A stretch of DNA of 64,000 nt. It comes from Novosphingobium sp. TH158. Its GTDB lineage: Bacteria; Pseudomonadota; Alphaproteobacteria; Sphingomonadales; Sphingomonadaceae. The notes under the pieces were generated by a model, which saw only the letters and a list, made by a program, of their open reading frames with translations, was not told where the DNA came from and did not search any database. The DNA is taken from positions 2,508,001 to 2,572,000 of the forward strand of contig NZ_PKRT01000001.1 in the NCBI RefSeq assembly GCF_002855555.1. The letters are read 5' to 3'. A program made the position numbers and the translations under genes. Below, piece after piece: positions 8,679-16,697 of this stretch; the first letter of the stretch is position 1; every line of letters starts with the position of its first letter.

Positions 8679-8720
8679 CTATCTGAAATCAAACAGGACA
8701 GTAGCGACCTTTCCGGGGAA
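8679..8720 (-). pseudogene. Tail of a third sulfatase gene, inverted remnant
   Basis: Read on the minus strand, these bases encode FPGKVATVLFDFR followed by TAG. This resembles the C-terminal end of the intact sulfatase nearby (GRIEDILFDF) and the usual last strand of arylsulfatases. The remnant abuts exactly the point where the plus-strand sulfatase loses its N-terminal half. Only 13 residues support the call, so it is tentative, but it explains the junction as an inversion or deletion between sulfatase copies. Confidence 0.4.
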
Positions 8721-10210
8721 TGATGATGCTCGACAAGCGCCTAGCTGACGACATCATCCGGTATCTGCGCAACCAGAACGCCGCCGCGCCGGGCAAGCGC
8801 TTCATGCTCTACTGGGCGCCCGGATCGACTCACGCGCCGCATCAGGCTCCCGCAGATTACATCGCCCGCTTCAAAGGCCGGTTCGATCAGGGTTGGGACA
8901 AGCTGCGCGAGGAGACGTTCAAGCGCCAGCTTGCCGCCGGGATCGTGCCTAAAGGGACGAAGCTCACCCCACGTCCTGCCGAAATCCCTTTGTGGGATTC
9001 GCTGACCGCCGGCCAGAAGGCTTTCGCCGCGCGGGCCATGGAAGTCGCTGCTGCGCCGATGGCCTATCAGGACGAGCAGATCGGCCGCGTGCTGGCTGAA
9101 CTTGACCGGATGGGCCTGTCATCGAACACCCTCGTCTCGATCATACAGGGTGACAACGGCGCAAGCGGAGAGGCAGGACCTCCCGGCACGATCAACGAGC
9201 TTCGCTCGATCAGCACGCACGACGAGAACGAGGCGTGGATGGAGGCCAACACCGACAAGCTCGGCGGGCCTGAGACCTATCGCAACTCCCCGGTCGGCTG
9301 GGCCTGGGCGATGAACACACCGCTGCGCTGGGTGAAGCAGATGCCGTCGATGCTGGGCGGGGTGCGCAACGGCATGATCCTCAACTGGCCCGGCCATGTG
9401 GCGCATCCGGGCGCGGTGTGCAGCCAGTTCGGCCACCTTGTAGATATCGCGCGGACCGTGCTCGATGCGGCGAAGCTGCCCGCGCCCGACAGCGTCTATA
9501 GCGTGAAGCAGAAGCCGCTCGACGGGCAAAGCCTGCTTGGCTCGCTGGCGGCTTGCGATGGCGCCAAGCCGCGCACGCAGTACTTCGAGATCGGCGGCAA
9601 GGTTGGCCTCTATCTCGACGGCTGGTTCCTCTCCGGCGATGATGGCCGCCCTTCTTGGATCGAACAGACCAAACCGCGCCCGCTGACGTGGACGCTCTAC
9701 AATCTCGACAAGGACTTCGCCCAGGGCACCGACCTTGCCGCCAAGGAACCGGCCAGACTTTCCGAGATGCTTGCGTTGTGGAAAGCTGAAGCTGCGCGCA
9801 ACAATGTCTTCCCGCTCGACAAGCCGGACGCCTCGGGTGCGGTCCTCGCATGGGGCAGCAAGTTCGGAGGCCTAGGCCTCTATCTCGATCACGGCCACGC
9901 CGCCTTCGCGTGGGCCAAGTCCACCGATCCGGCGGAGATGGCAACCGTGCGTTCGGCAACAACCCTGCCGCAAGGCAAGGTCAACCTCACTCTGCGGTTC
10001 GAGATCAAGGGCGGCACGGCAATCGCGATCCTTTCCAGCAATGGCGTTGAGCTGGCGCGCGGGCCTTTGCCGTCCATCGCGTTCCAGCCTTCCGGCAATG
10101 GAGAAAGCCTCGACATCTGTCGCGATCTTGGCGTAGGGGTCACCGCCTATGCCACGCCGTTCGGCGAGATCAAGGGCGATGTTCCGCATGTCTCAATTGA
10201 CTTCGACTGA
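8720..10210 (+). pseudogene. Sulfatase lacking its N-terminal active-site half
   Basis: 496 residues, colinear with the intact sulfatase from about its residue 210 onward: RFMLYWAPGSTHAPHQAP matches PFFMYWATGTAHAPHHAP, and GDNGASGE matches SDNGASAE. The first 200 or so residues are missing, including signal peptide, the Asp-Asp metal ligands and the Cys-x-x-Ser-Arg motif, so the product cannot be a sulfatase. The open frame starts at a run of three ATGs at 8720-8728 created at the junction. GC is higher than in the intact copy, so it is a separate paralogue, not a recent duplicate. It overlaps the FGE gene by 23 bases, showing that it was once the first gene of a sulfatase-maturase operon. 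Confidence 0.8.
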
Positions 10211-11132
10211 CCTCCATCGCGGCATGGTGCGGCTTGACGGCGGCACCTTCGCGATGGGGTCGGACAGGTTCTACCCCGAGGAGGTCCCCGTCCGACGGGT
10301 GCGGGTCGATGCATTCTGGATCGACGAAACCCCGGTGACCAACGCCGATTTTGCCCGGTTTGTTGCCGAGACCGGCTATGTCACCTTCGCCGAACTGCCG
10401 CCCGATCCGAAGCAGTACCCGGGGATGGATCCTGCTCTTGCCCACCCCGGCTCGCTGGTGTTCGAGCCGACGCTCTGGCCGGTGCCGCTGAACGAGGTTT
10501 CCTGGTGGCAGTTCCGCCTCGGCGCAAACTGGCGCCAGCCGCTCGGCCCCGGTTCGACGATTATAGGGATCGAGGATCATCCGGTTGTGCATGTCACCCA
10601 TGCCGATGCTGAAGCCTTCGCTCGCTGGGCTGGTAAGTCGCTCCCGACTGAAGCCGAGCACGAGTTTGCCTCACGCGGGGGCCTGGAGGATGCGGACTAT
10701 GCCTGGGGCGATGAACTCGCCCCAGACGGGGCGATGCTCGCCAACTACTGGCAGGGCGCCTTTCCTCACGGAAACACCCTCGAAGACGGGTTCCTGCGCA
10801 CCTCGCCGGTAAAATCCTATCCGGCCAACGATTATGGTATCTACGACCTCATTGGCAATGTCTGGGAATGGACCGACGACTGGTACGGTCAGCCCAAGCT
10901 CGAGAAGAAGCGTGCAGGGTCATGCTGCATACCTGAGAACCCGCGCGGCGGATTGCGCGGCGGTTCGATCGACAAGCGCGAACCGGTTCGCATTCCGCGC
11001 AAGGTCCTGAAGGGTGGCTCGCACCTTTGCGCCGAGGACTATTGCAGGCGCTATCGCCCGGCAGCCCGCTATCCGCAACCGATCGATACCTCGACCTGCC
11101 ACGTCGGCTTTCGCTGCGTCGTGCGCGGTTAG
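10188..11132 (+). CDS. Formylglycine-generating enzyme (sulfatase maturase, SUMF1/FGE family)
   Basis: 314 residues from the ATG at 10188, overlapping the truncated sulfatase by 23 bases; an ATG at 10224 is an alternative start. The FGE-sulfatase domain spans nearly the whole protein: MVRLDGGTFAMGSD, VTNADFARFV, SLPTEAEHEFASRGG, GNVWEWTDDWY and the terminal HVGFRC. The two cysteines that bind copper and activate oxygen are present in SHLCAEDYCRRYRPAAR (about residues 281 and 286), matching the human pair. It oxidises the Cys of the sulfatase motif to formylglycine in the cytoplasm before export. Likely client: the CSASR sulfatase at 5354-7660, since its old operon partner is broken. Confidence 0.93.
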   Translation: MSQLTSTDLHRGMVRLDGGTFAMGSDRFYPEEVPVRRVRVDAFWIDETPVTNADFARFVAETGYVTFAELPPDPKQYPGMDPALAHPGSLVFEPTLWPVPLNEVSWWQFRLGANWRQPLGPGSTIIGIEDHPVVHVTHADAEAFARWAGKSLPTEAEHEFASRGGLEDADYAWGDELAPDGAMLANYWQGAFPHGNTLEDGFLRTSPVKSYPANDYGIYDLIGNVWEWTDDWYGQPKLEKKRAGSCCIPENPRGGLRGGSIDKREPVRIPRKVLKGGSHLCAEDYCRRYRPAARYPQPIDTSTCHVGFRCVVRG

Positions 11133-11534
11133 GGAAAGGCAAGCAAGATCACAGCGCCGGCCACTCCCTAACCCACGTCTGGCGCGAATAGAAAAATTCC
11201 CAAATTGCTGCCGCTTTCGGGAAGCCCGCCGGTTACCCCGAATAGCCACTATGTCCTCGGCTATTGCCTGGATCACAAGGCACATGCCATCGGCAGGTTT
11301 TGGCGCAAACAGACATTCAAACGCCTTCTACAGAATGGCAACATCTGGTCGATTGCTGCCGCAATCAATGGTGCCGGTCTGTCGGCAACAGCGGACGATC
11401 TCGTCTGGTATTGTCTTTCTGAATCTCAGGATTTCCACAGGCATCTGACGCAGCAGGGGGCCATATTGGGGGCCACTGCCGCATTGGTACATCGAAAAAT
11501 TATTTTTAATCTGTGCATTACGGTAGTTTTTGGC
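11133..11534. other. Non-coding right end of the island
   Basis: About 400 bases with no convincing gene. A frame from 11205 runs across the attachment repeat into the opposite-strand aroQ gene and has no recognisable motif. The composition drops to AT-rich near 11490-11530. The stretch holds the right-hand GGGGGCCA pair (11456-11475), and otherwise I see nothing in it. Confidence 0.5.
11456..11475 (+). repeat. Direct GGGGGCCA pair, likely integrase arm-type sites (right)
   Basis: GGGGGCCA at 11456-11463 and 11468-11475, start-to-start 12 bases, the same octamer and spacing as at 2609-2628. It sits about 60 bases inside the tRNA-end repeat at 11535-11551. Taken as the arm-type sites of the right attachment site. 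Confidence 0.55.
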
Positions 11535-11551
11535 TTCCCTTCACCGCTCCA
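11535..11551 (+). repeat. Probable attR: degenerate copy of the tRNA-Gly 3' end
   Basis: TTCCCTTCACCGCTCCA equals the last 18 bases of the tRNA gene with one C lost in the acceptor run. The match does not extend on either side. Chromosomal genes (aroQ onward) resume at once. The single-base loss would weaken excision. Confidence 0.6.
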
Positions 11552-11604
11552 ATTTCCCCACATCGCAGGCGCAAGTCCGCCGCGGGGCACGCGCGCTCTG
11601 CGCC

Positions 11605-12039
11605 TCAGCGTCCGGCGAGGTAGCGTACTGCCAGGGCGTAGCCGGTCGCGCCGAGGCCCGAGATGGTGCCGGTCACCGCCTGGCTGATGATCGTGTCCTT
11701 GCGCCAGTCTTCCTCGCGGCGGTGGATGTTGGAGATGTGCACCTCGACCACCGGGCAGTCGACCAGCTTGAGCGCGTCGAGAACCGGATAGCCGGCATAG
11801 GAGAAGGCGGCGGGGTTGATGACGATGCCGGCGAGGCCCTTGCGGCCCTGCTGGATCCAGTCGACCATTTCCGCCTCGCTGTTGGTCTGGCGAAAGTCGA
11901 TGGCATGGCCGGTGGCATCGGCCTCTGCGCGGCACATGGCTTCGATGTCGGCCAGTGTGGTGCTGCCGTAGATTGCCGGTTCGCGCTCGCCCAGCAGGTT
12001 GAGGTTCGGTCCGTTGAGGACGAGGATGGTGCCGGCCAT
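11605..12039 (-). CDS. aroQ: Type II 3-dehydroquinate dehydratase
   Basis: 144 residues, the normal length. NGPNLNLLGEREPAIYG at the N-terminus carries the Arg and Tyr of the active-site lid, VINPAAFSYAGYPVLDAL holds the Asn-Pro-Ala-Ala-x-Ser segment, and HISNIHRRE carries the catalytic His. It converts 3-dehydroquinate to 3-dehydroshikimate in the shikimate pathway. In many alphaproteobacteria aroQ is followed by accBC; here it is alone, with its downstream side at the island's right end. Confidence 0.93.
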   Translation of the reverse strand: MAGTILVLNGPNLNLLGEREPAIYGSTTLADIEAMCRAEADATGHAIDFRQTNSEAEMVDWIQQGRKGLAGIVINPAAFSYAGYPVLDALKLVDCPVVEVHISNIHRREEDWRKDTIISQAVTGTISGLGATGYALAVRYLAGR

Positions 12040-12086
12040 GGGACTTCGTGCTCCTGTTGCGTCCCCGCCTTAGGGCAAAGCGCGGC

Positions 12087-13010
12087 TCAGGGGAATCCCT
12101 TCGCCTTGTAAGCGGCAACCACCTCGGCCAGGACGGAAAGGGCCAGCGTTTCCGGATCGCGGGCAGAAGGGATCAGGCCGATCGGGCCATGGATCGCGGC
12201 GCTGCGGCTTTCGGGCACGCCTGCCCCGGCCAAGGCGGCGAGGCGGCGGACGTGCGTGGCGCGGCTGCCCATGGCGCCGATCCACAGCGCCGGCTGGTCA
12301 AGCGCACGGGCCAGCAGCGGCACTTCCCAATCGTGATCGTGGAACAGCATGACGAGGGCCGACCAGCGATCGAGTTCCAGCGGCACGGGCGAGCCGGGGG
12401 TCTTGAGGTGGAACACGGCCGGATCGGCGGCAAGGTGCTCGTCGGGCGTAAGGATCGCGGTATCCGCCCCCCAGGCCTTGGCGAGGCGGGCGAGCGCCTC
12501 GACCTCTTCGCCATGCCCGGCGATGACGAGGCGCAGCTGCGGCACGATGGTCAGGCGGAAGGTTTCGCCCGCCCATCCGCCGCGCGCGGGCGAGGGGGCG
12601 GCGGCAAGCTGCAGGGAGCCATCCGTGGCGAGTTCAAGGGTGACGGGGTTTCGGGCTGCGAGCTGCGCCAGTGCGGCCTCGACCACGGCCATGTCGGGCG
12701 CGGGGATGATCAGCAGGTCGATGGCCGAACCGCAAGGCAGGCGAATGTCGATCAGCGGCGATCCGGCGCCGATGCGCAGGGTCTCGGCCTTGCCGGCAGC
12801 AATGACGCGCCGCGCCTCGCCAGCCAGCGCGGCTTCGGTGCAGCCGCCCGAGAGCGAGCCGGCCCACGGCCCGGCCTCGCTCACCCCCATCAGCGAGCCG
12901 ACGCCGCGGGCCGCGCCGCCCTCCACCGCGGTAAGGACGATCAGCGCGCTCGCCTCGCCCCGGGCATGTGCCTGGCGCAGGAAGTGCAGGACGGTTTGCG
13001 GCGTTGCCAT
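12087..13010 (-). CDS. XdhC-family molybdenum cofactor insertion/maturation protein
   Basis: 307 residues. The N-terminal XdhC_CoxI domain has GSLSGGCTEAAL (about residues 51-62), and a C-terminal Rossmann-like XdhC_C domain ends with WIGAMGSRATHVRRL and GLIPSARDPETLALSVLAE. Members bind sulfurated molybdopterin and load it into xanthine-dehydrogenase-type enzymes. No such client enzyme lies next to it, so its partner must be elsewhere. Downstream end is separated from aroQ by 47 bases. Confidence 0.88.
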   Translation of the reverse strand: MATPQTVLHFLRQAHARGEASALIVLTAVEGGAARGVGSLMGVSEAGPWAGSLSGGCTEAALAGEARRVIAAGKAETLRIGAGSPLIDIRLPCGSAIDLLIIPAPDMAVVEAALAQLAARNPVTLELATDGSLQLAAAPSPARGGWAGETFRLTIVPQLRLVIAGHGEEVEALARLAKAWGADTAILTPDEHLAADPAVFHLKTPGSPVPLELDRWSALVMLFHDHDWEVPLLARALDQPALWIGAMGSRATHVRRLAALAGAGVPESRSAAIHGPIGLIPSARDPETLALSVLAEVVAAYKAKGFP

Positions 13011-13028
13011 GCGGCGGGTGCTAGCGGG

Positions 13029-13580
13029 TTATCCCGCCGGATTGAAGGGCTCGCGCAGGTTGGTCAGCGGGCGGCGATAGGAAGGGTCTTCCTTGCTGCG
13101 GCTGGAGAGGCCGTTCTTCTCGATCCCCGGCACGTCGCCGAAGGGGATCGGCATGGCCGGCGGCAGGCAGCCCCATTCGATGATATTGGTGCGCAGGGCG
13201 ATGCGCCATTCGCCATCGCGGCGTTCCAGCCGGTCGATATAGCGCCCGCCGGCCATCCACACGCTCTCGTCGCGATTGCGCGCCACGAAGATGTAATAGC
13301 ATTCGGAATGCGCCGTATCGCCATCGATATCGACCGTCTGGTTCAGCAGCGAATGGTGCGTCAGGATCTGTCCGGCCTCGTGCATCGGCACGGCCCAGTC
13401 CCAGCAGCCCGGCACGTCGCCGACATAGGGGCCGGCCGCCATTTCGGCATCGGGCCAGAAGGCGGAGAGGTAAAGGTCGCGATCGAAGCGGTCCATGCCG
13501 CGCGAAAAGCGGGTCAGGCAATCCTGAATCTCGATGCGGTCGGCGGCATATTCCAGCCGGGCAAGGCGCTTTTCGTCCAT
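13029..13580 (-). CDS. NTF2-like/SnoaL-type protein
   Basis: 183 residues from the ATG at 13580 (MDEKRLARLEYAADRIEIQDCL). The alpha helix followed by cone-shaped beta barrel of SnoaL_4 is suggested by DCLTRFSRGMDRFDRDLYLSAF, HSECYYIFVARNRD and GEWRIALRTNIIEWG. Such proteins act as small isomerases, dehydratases or hydroxylase subunits on polyketide, steroid or aromatic substrates. It starts one base after the stop of the SDR gene upstream, so the two form a unit and probably act on the same intermediate. Confidence 0.8.
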   Translation of the reverse strand: MDEKRLARLEYAADRIEIQDCLTRFSRGMDRFDRDLYLSAFWPDAEMAAGPYVGDVPGCWDWAVPMHEAGQILTHHSLLNQTVDIDGDTAHSECYYIFVARNRDESVWMAGGRYIDRLERRDGEWRIALRTNIIEWGCLPPAMPIPFGDVPGIEKNGLSSRSKEDPSYRRPLTNLREPFNPAG

Positions 13581-13581
13581 G

Positions 13582-14463
13582 TCAGTTCGCTCCAATCGGT
13601 TCCCAGATCGGGTTGCCACGCGTCGCCCGGGCAGAGGGGATGACGCTGCCGTCGATATCGGTGACGCCATATTCCATCGCCAGTTCGGTGGTGACGAATT
13701 CGCCGCCGGAACGCTTCATCACGTTCGGATCGGCAGCCAGCGCAGCGATGACGCGGCCCGGATGTTCCACCGAGGAACCGGCCATCGAGGTGATGGACGT
13801 GGTCATCTTGTCGCCCATCTTGGCAAGGTTGTCCTGCGCCTTCTCGGTCAGGGTCAGGCCCTGCCACAGGGTGACGGCGGCGACGTTGTGCGGGGCCAGC
13901 TCCACCGCCATGTCGCGCGTCATGCGGCCGACCGCGGTCTTGGATGTGCCGAAGATCACGCCATAGGTATAGGTCGTGCCGGCAAAGCCAGAAATGGCGA
14001 CCATCAGCCCCGAACCCTGCGGCGCCATGATCCGTGCGGCGTGCCATGCGGCGACGTAGTTGGACTTCACCCCGACATCCCACATTTCGAGGTTGGAAAG
14101 CGGCTTTTCCCAGAACCCCTTGGGCTCAAGCAGGTCGTCCGAGAGGGTGAAGGCGTTGTTGACGAGGATATCGAGCCGGCCTTCGTCCTTCGCGATCCGG
14201 TCAAACAGCGCGGCAACTGCGGCGTCATCCCCGTGATCGCAGGCCACCGCCACACCGCTGCCGCCGCTCTCGCGTCCGCGCTCGTCGCATTCCGCCGCCG
14301 TGCCGCCAACGGTGCCGGGCAGGTAATAGTCGCCCTCCTTCACCGTCCGCCCCGTGACATAGACCCGCGCGCCCTGCTCGGCGAGGACAAGGGCGATGCC
14401 CTTGCCAATGCCGCGGCTGGCTCCGGTGACGAGTGCGACCTTACCGGCGAGTGGCGCTGCCAT
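13582..14463 (-). CDS. SDR oxidoreductase, DHRS1-like, lacking the catalytic Tyr
   Basis: 293 residues. NAD(P) binding motif GASRGIGKG (about residues 15-23) and NNAF are normal. At the catalytic site the YxxxK motif reads FGTSK, so Tyr is replaced by Phe while Lys is kept; a nearby Tyr (TYTYGVIFG) could conceivably substitute. The preceding Ser is in AISGF. The family reduces or oxidises carbonyl/alcohol groups; with Phe at that position normal chemistry is doubtful. Directly upstream of the NTF2-like gene (1-base gap). Confidence 0.85.
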   Translation of the reverse strand: MAAPLAGKVALVTGASRGIGKGIALVLAEQGARVYVTGRTVKEGDYYLPGTVGGTAAECDERGRESGGSGVAVACDHGDDAAVAALFDRIAKDEGRLDILVNNAFTLSDDLLEPKGFWEKPLSNLEMWDVGVKSNYVAAWHAARIMAPQGSGLMVAISGFAGTTYTYGVIFGTSKTAVGRMTRDMAVELAPHNVAAVTLWQGLTLTEKAQDNLAKMGDKMTTSITSMAGSSVEHPGRVIAALAADPNVMKRSGGEFVTTELAMEYGVTDIDGSVIPSARATRGNPIWEPIGAN

Positions 14464-14551
14464 CTGATTCCTCTTCCCTGCGATGGCTTGCCTTGTAATC
14501 CGCCGCCAAGGCCTGTCGAGCCGCGCGGGCGATACCGGCAGGCGGGTGCGA

Positions 14552-14578
14552 TTGACTAATGATACGCTTCCGTATCTA
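14552..14578 (+). promoter_or_regulatory. Promoter with internal palindromic operator for the epimerase operon
   Basis: GATACGcttcCGTATC (14561-14576) is a perfect 6-bp inverted repeat. It starts right after a good -35 (TTGACT, 14552-14557), and a TATCTA hexamer follows 15 bases after that -35. An operator between -35 and -10 is typical of a repressor. The first gene starts at 14589. Confidence 0.55.
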
Positions 14579-14588
14579 TTCCTTGGCT

Positions 14589-15575
14589 ATGCAGATTGCG
14601 GGAAACACGTTCGTCGTAACCGGGGGCGCCAGCCTGATCGGAAGCCACGTTGCCGACCAGTTGCTCGCGGCCGGGGCCGGAGAGGTCGTGCTGCTCGACA
14701 ATTTCTCGCTCGGGACGCCGGAAACGGTGGCGCATCTGGAAGGCGATGCGCGCGTGCGGCTGGTGCGCGGCGATATCCTGCGCATCAATGACCTGTACGA
14801 TGCCTTCAAGGGTGCCACGGGCGTTTTCTCGATCGCCGGCTTCCTCACCCTGCCATTGAGCCAGAACCCCTCGCTGGGGCTGGCAGTCAATGTCGAAGGC
14901 CAGGTCAACGTGTTCGAGGCGGCGCGCTATGCCGGGGTGAAGAAGGTGGTCTTCTCCTCCTCGATCGCCTGTTACGGCGAGCCCGAGAGTGATGCGCTGA
15001 TCGACGAGACCTTCCCTGCCAACCTTGTCAGCTACCAGCCGGGATCGATGCTCTATTCCTGTTCCAAGCTGATCGGCGAGGCGCTGTGCAAGCTCTATGC
15101 CCAGAAGCACGGGATAGAGGCGGTCGCGCTGCGCTATTCCACCGTCTATGGCGAGCGGCAGCACTATCGCGGGGTCAACGCGCTCTACATCATCCAGAAC
15201 TATGACCGGATCGTGCGCGGCGAACGTCCGACGCTGCCGGGCGATGGCTCGGAAGTGCACGATTACATCCACGTTGCCGATGTTGCCCGGGCCAATGTCA
15301 TGGCCATGGCGAGCGATGCCAGCGGCGAGGTGTTCAACGTTGTCTCGGGCGTCGAAACCACGGTGAAGCGCATCACCGAAATCCTGCAGGAGATTACCGG
15401 AAGCAGCCTTGAACCGCTTTACGAGGACGATCCGACTGCGGTGAAGGCCACGTCCAGCACCAGCCTGCGTCTCAGCCGCGAGAAGATCGGCAAGGCCATC
15501 GGCTGGGAGCCGCAGGTTTGCGTGGAAGAGGGGATCGCCCGGCTGGTCCGCTGGATCGTGGCGCAGGGACGATGA
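14589..15575 (+). CDS. NAD-dependent epimerase/dehydratase family protein
   Basis: 328 residues from the ATG at 14589 (MQIAGNTFVVTGG); an upstream ATG at 14559 lies inside the promoter palindrome and is rejected. Extended-SDR features are TGGASLIGSH at the dinucleotide site (the middle Gly of the usual GxxGxxG is Ser), FSSSIACYGEP, and YSCSKLIGE with catalytic Tyr and Lys. Acts on a sugar nucleotide or another carbonyl substrate; context with PrpF and a tricarballylate-type flavoprotein argues for a small-acid role. Its stop overlaps the PrpF start as ATGA, so translation is coupled. Confidence 0.85.
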   Translation: MQIAGNTFVVTGGASLIGSHVADQLLAAGAGEVVLLDNFSLGTPETVAHLEGDARVRLVRGDILRINDLYDAFKGATGVFSIAGFLTLPLSQNPSLGLAVNVEGQVNVFEAARYAGVKKVVFSSSIACYGEPESDALIDETFPANLVSYQPGSMLYSCSKLIGEALCKLYAQKHGIEAVALRYSTVYGERQHYRGVNALYIIQNYDRIVRGERPTLPGDGSEVHDYIHVADVARANVMAMASDASGEVFNVVSGVETTVKRITEILQEITGSSLEPLYEDDPTAVKATSSTSLRLSREKIGKAIGWEPQVCVEEGIARLVRWIVAQGR

Positions 15576-16624
15576 GCCTGCGCCGCCTGCCCGCAAGCTA
15601 CTGGCGCGGCGGCACATCGCGCGGGCTGGTGTTCCATGCCCGCGACCTGCCGGCCGAACGCGCCGGGTGGGACGCGATCTTCCTGGCGGCCATGGGGGTG
15701 CCCGACAGCAACGGGCGCAATCTCGATGGCATGGGCGGGGGGCTGTCCTCGCTTAACAAGGTCTGCGTCATCGGGCCGTCGAGCCATCCGCAGGCGGATG
15801 TCGATTACACCTTCGCCCAGTGCGCGGTGAAAGAGGCGCGGGTCGATTATGGCGGCAACTGCGGCAACATGTCGGCAGTGGTCGGCCCCTTCGCGGTCGA
15901 GGAGGGGCTGGTCGCCGCGCCTGCCGATGGCGAGGCCGTGGTCCGCATCCATAACACGAATACCGGCAAGATCATCGCCGCTCGGTTCCCGGTCGAGGGC
16001 GGCAGGCTGGCCAGTGCAGGCGATCTGGCGATTAACGGGGTCGATGGCCGGGCTGCGCCGATCCGGCTCGAATTCCTCTCCCCCGGCGGCGCGAAGACGG
16101 GTGCCCTGCTGCCGACCGGGAAGCCGGTGCAAAGCCTTGAGGGGCTTGCCGCCAGCCTGGTCGATGCGGCCAACCCCACCGTGTTCGTCACGGCCGAAAG
16201 CATGGGCAAGACGGGCAGCGAAAGCCCCCAGGCGCTTGAGGCCGACGCGCAGTTCCTGGCCCGCATGGCCGCCATCCGCGAGGCCGGGGCGCAGGCCATG
16301 GGCATTCCCGGATCGGCGAGCGTGCCGCTGGTGGCAATGGTCGCGCCGGGCGACGGCTCGTGCGACATTGCCGTGCGGATAATCTCCATGGGCCAGCCGC
16401 ACCGTGCCACGCCGATAACCGGCGCGATCTGCCTGGCCATCGCCTGCCGCATTCCCGGCACGCTGCCGCACGGCCTGTGCGCTGCGGCGGAAGGACCGAT
16501 CCGGATCGGCCACCCCTCGGGCGTGACCATGGTCGATGCGGAGCTGGACGCGCAAGGGCAGGCCCGCCACGGCGCGGTCTACCGCACGGCGCGGCGGCTT
16601 TTCGAAGGTTTCGTGCTGTTCTGA
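15572..16624 (+). CDS. PrpF-family isomerase (aconitate/oxalomesaconate type)
   Basis: 350 residues from the ATG at 15572, overlapping the epimerase stop by 4 bases. Family signatures: YWRGGTSRGLVFHARDLP at the N-terminus, GGLSSLNKVCVIG, VDYGGNCGNMSAVVG with the Cys/Asn pocket, and HNTNTGKII. PrpF enzymes shift the double bond of 2-methylaconitate; GalD, in the same family, tautomerises 4-oxalomesaconate in gallate breakdown. The downstream flavoprotein that resembles tricarballylate dehydrogenase favours an aconitate-like substrate. The exact acid cannot be told from sequence. Confidence 0.88.
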   Translation: MSLRRLPASYWRGGTSRGLVFHARDLPAERAGWDAIFLAAMGVPDSNGRNLDGMGGGLSSLNKVCVIGPSSHPQADVDYTFAQCAVKEARVDYGGNCGNMSAVVGPFAVEEGLVAAPADGEAVVRIHNTNTGKIIAARFPVEGGRLASAGDLAINGVDGRAAPIRLEFLSPGGAKTGALLPTGKPVQSLEGLAASLVDAANPTVFVTAESMGKTGSESPQALEADAQFLARMAAIREAGAQAMGIPGSASVPLVAMVAPGDGSCDIAVRIISMGQPHRATPITGAICLAIACRIPGTLPHGLCAAAEGPIRIGHPSGVTMVDAELDAQGQARHGAVYRTARRLFEGFVLF

Positions 16625-16697
16625 TCGCCCCTGCGGTTTTACGGCGACAGCCAATCGGATAAATGGCGCCTTGGGCGTATCATTAAGGAAGTCGAGC

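Noticed and set aside
8720-10210. Functional second sulfatase
   Set aside because: It lacks the Cys-x-x-Ser-Arg site, metal ligands and signal peptide.
11205-11687. Open frame across the right island end
   Set aside because: It runs through the attachment repeat into the antisense of aroQ, has no motif and an odd composition.
14559-14589. Upstream ATG of the epimerase at 14559
   Set aside because: It would place the start inside the promoter palindrome and adds 10 non-conserved residues.
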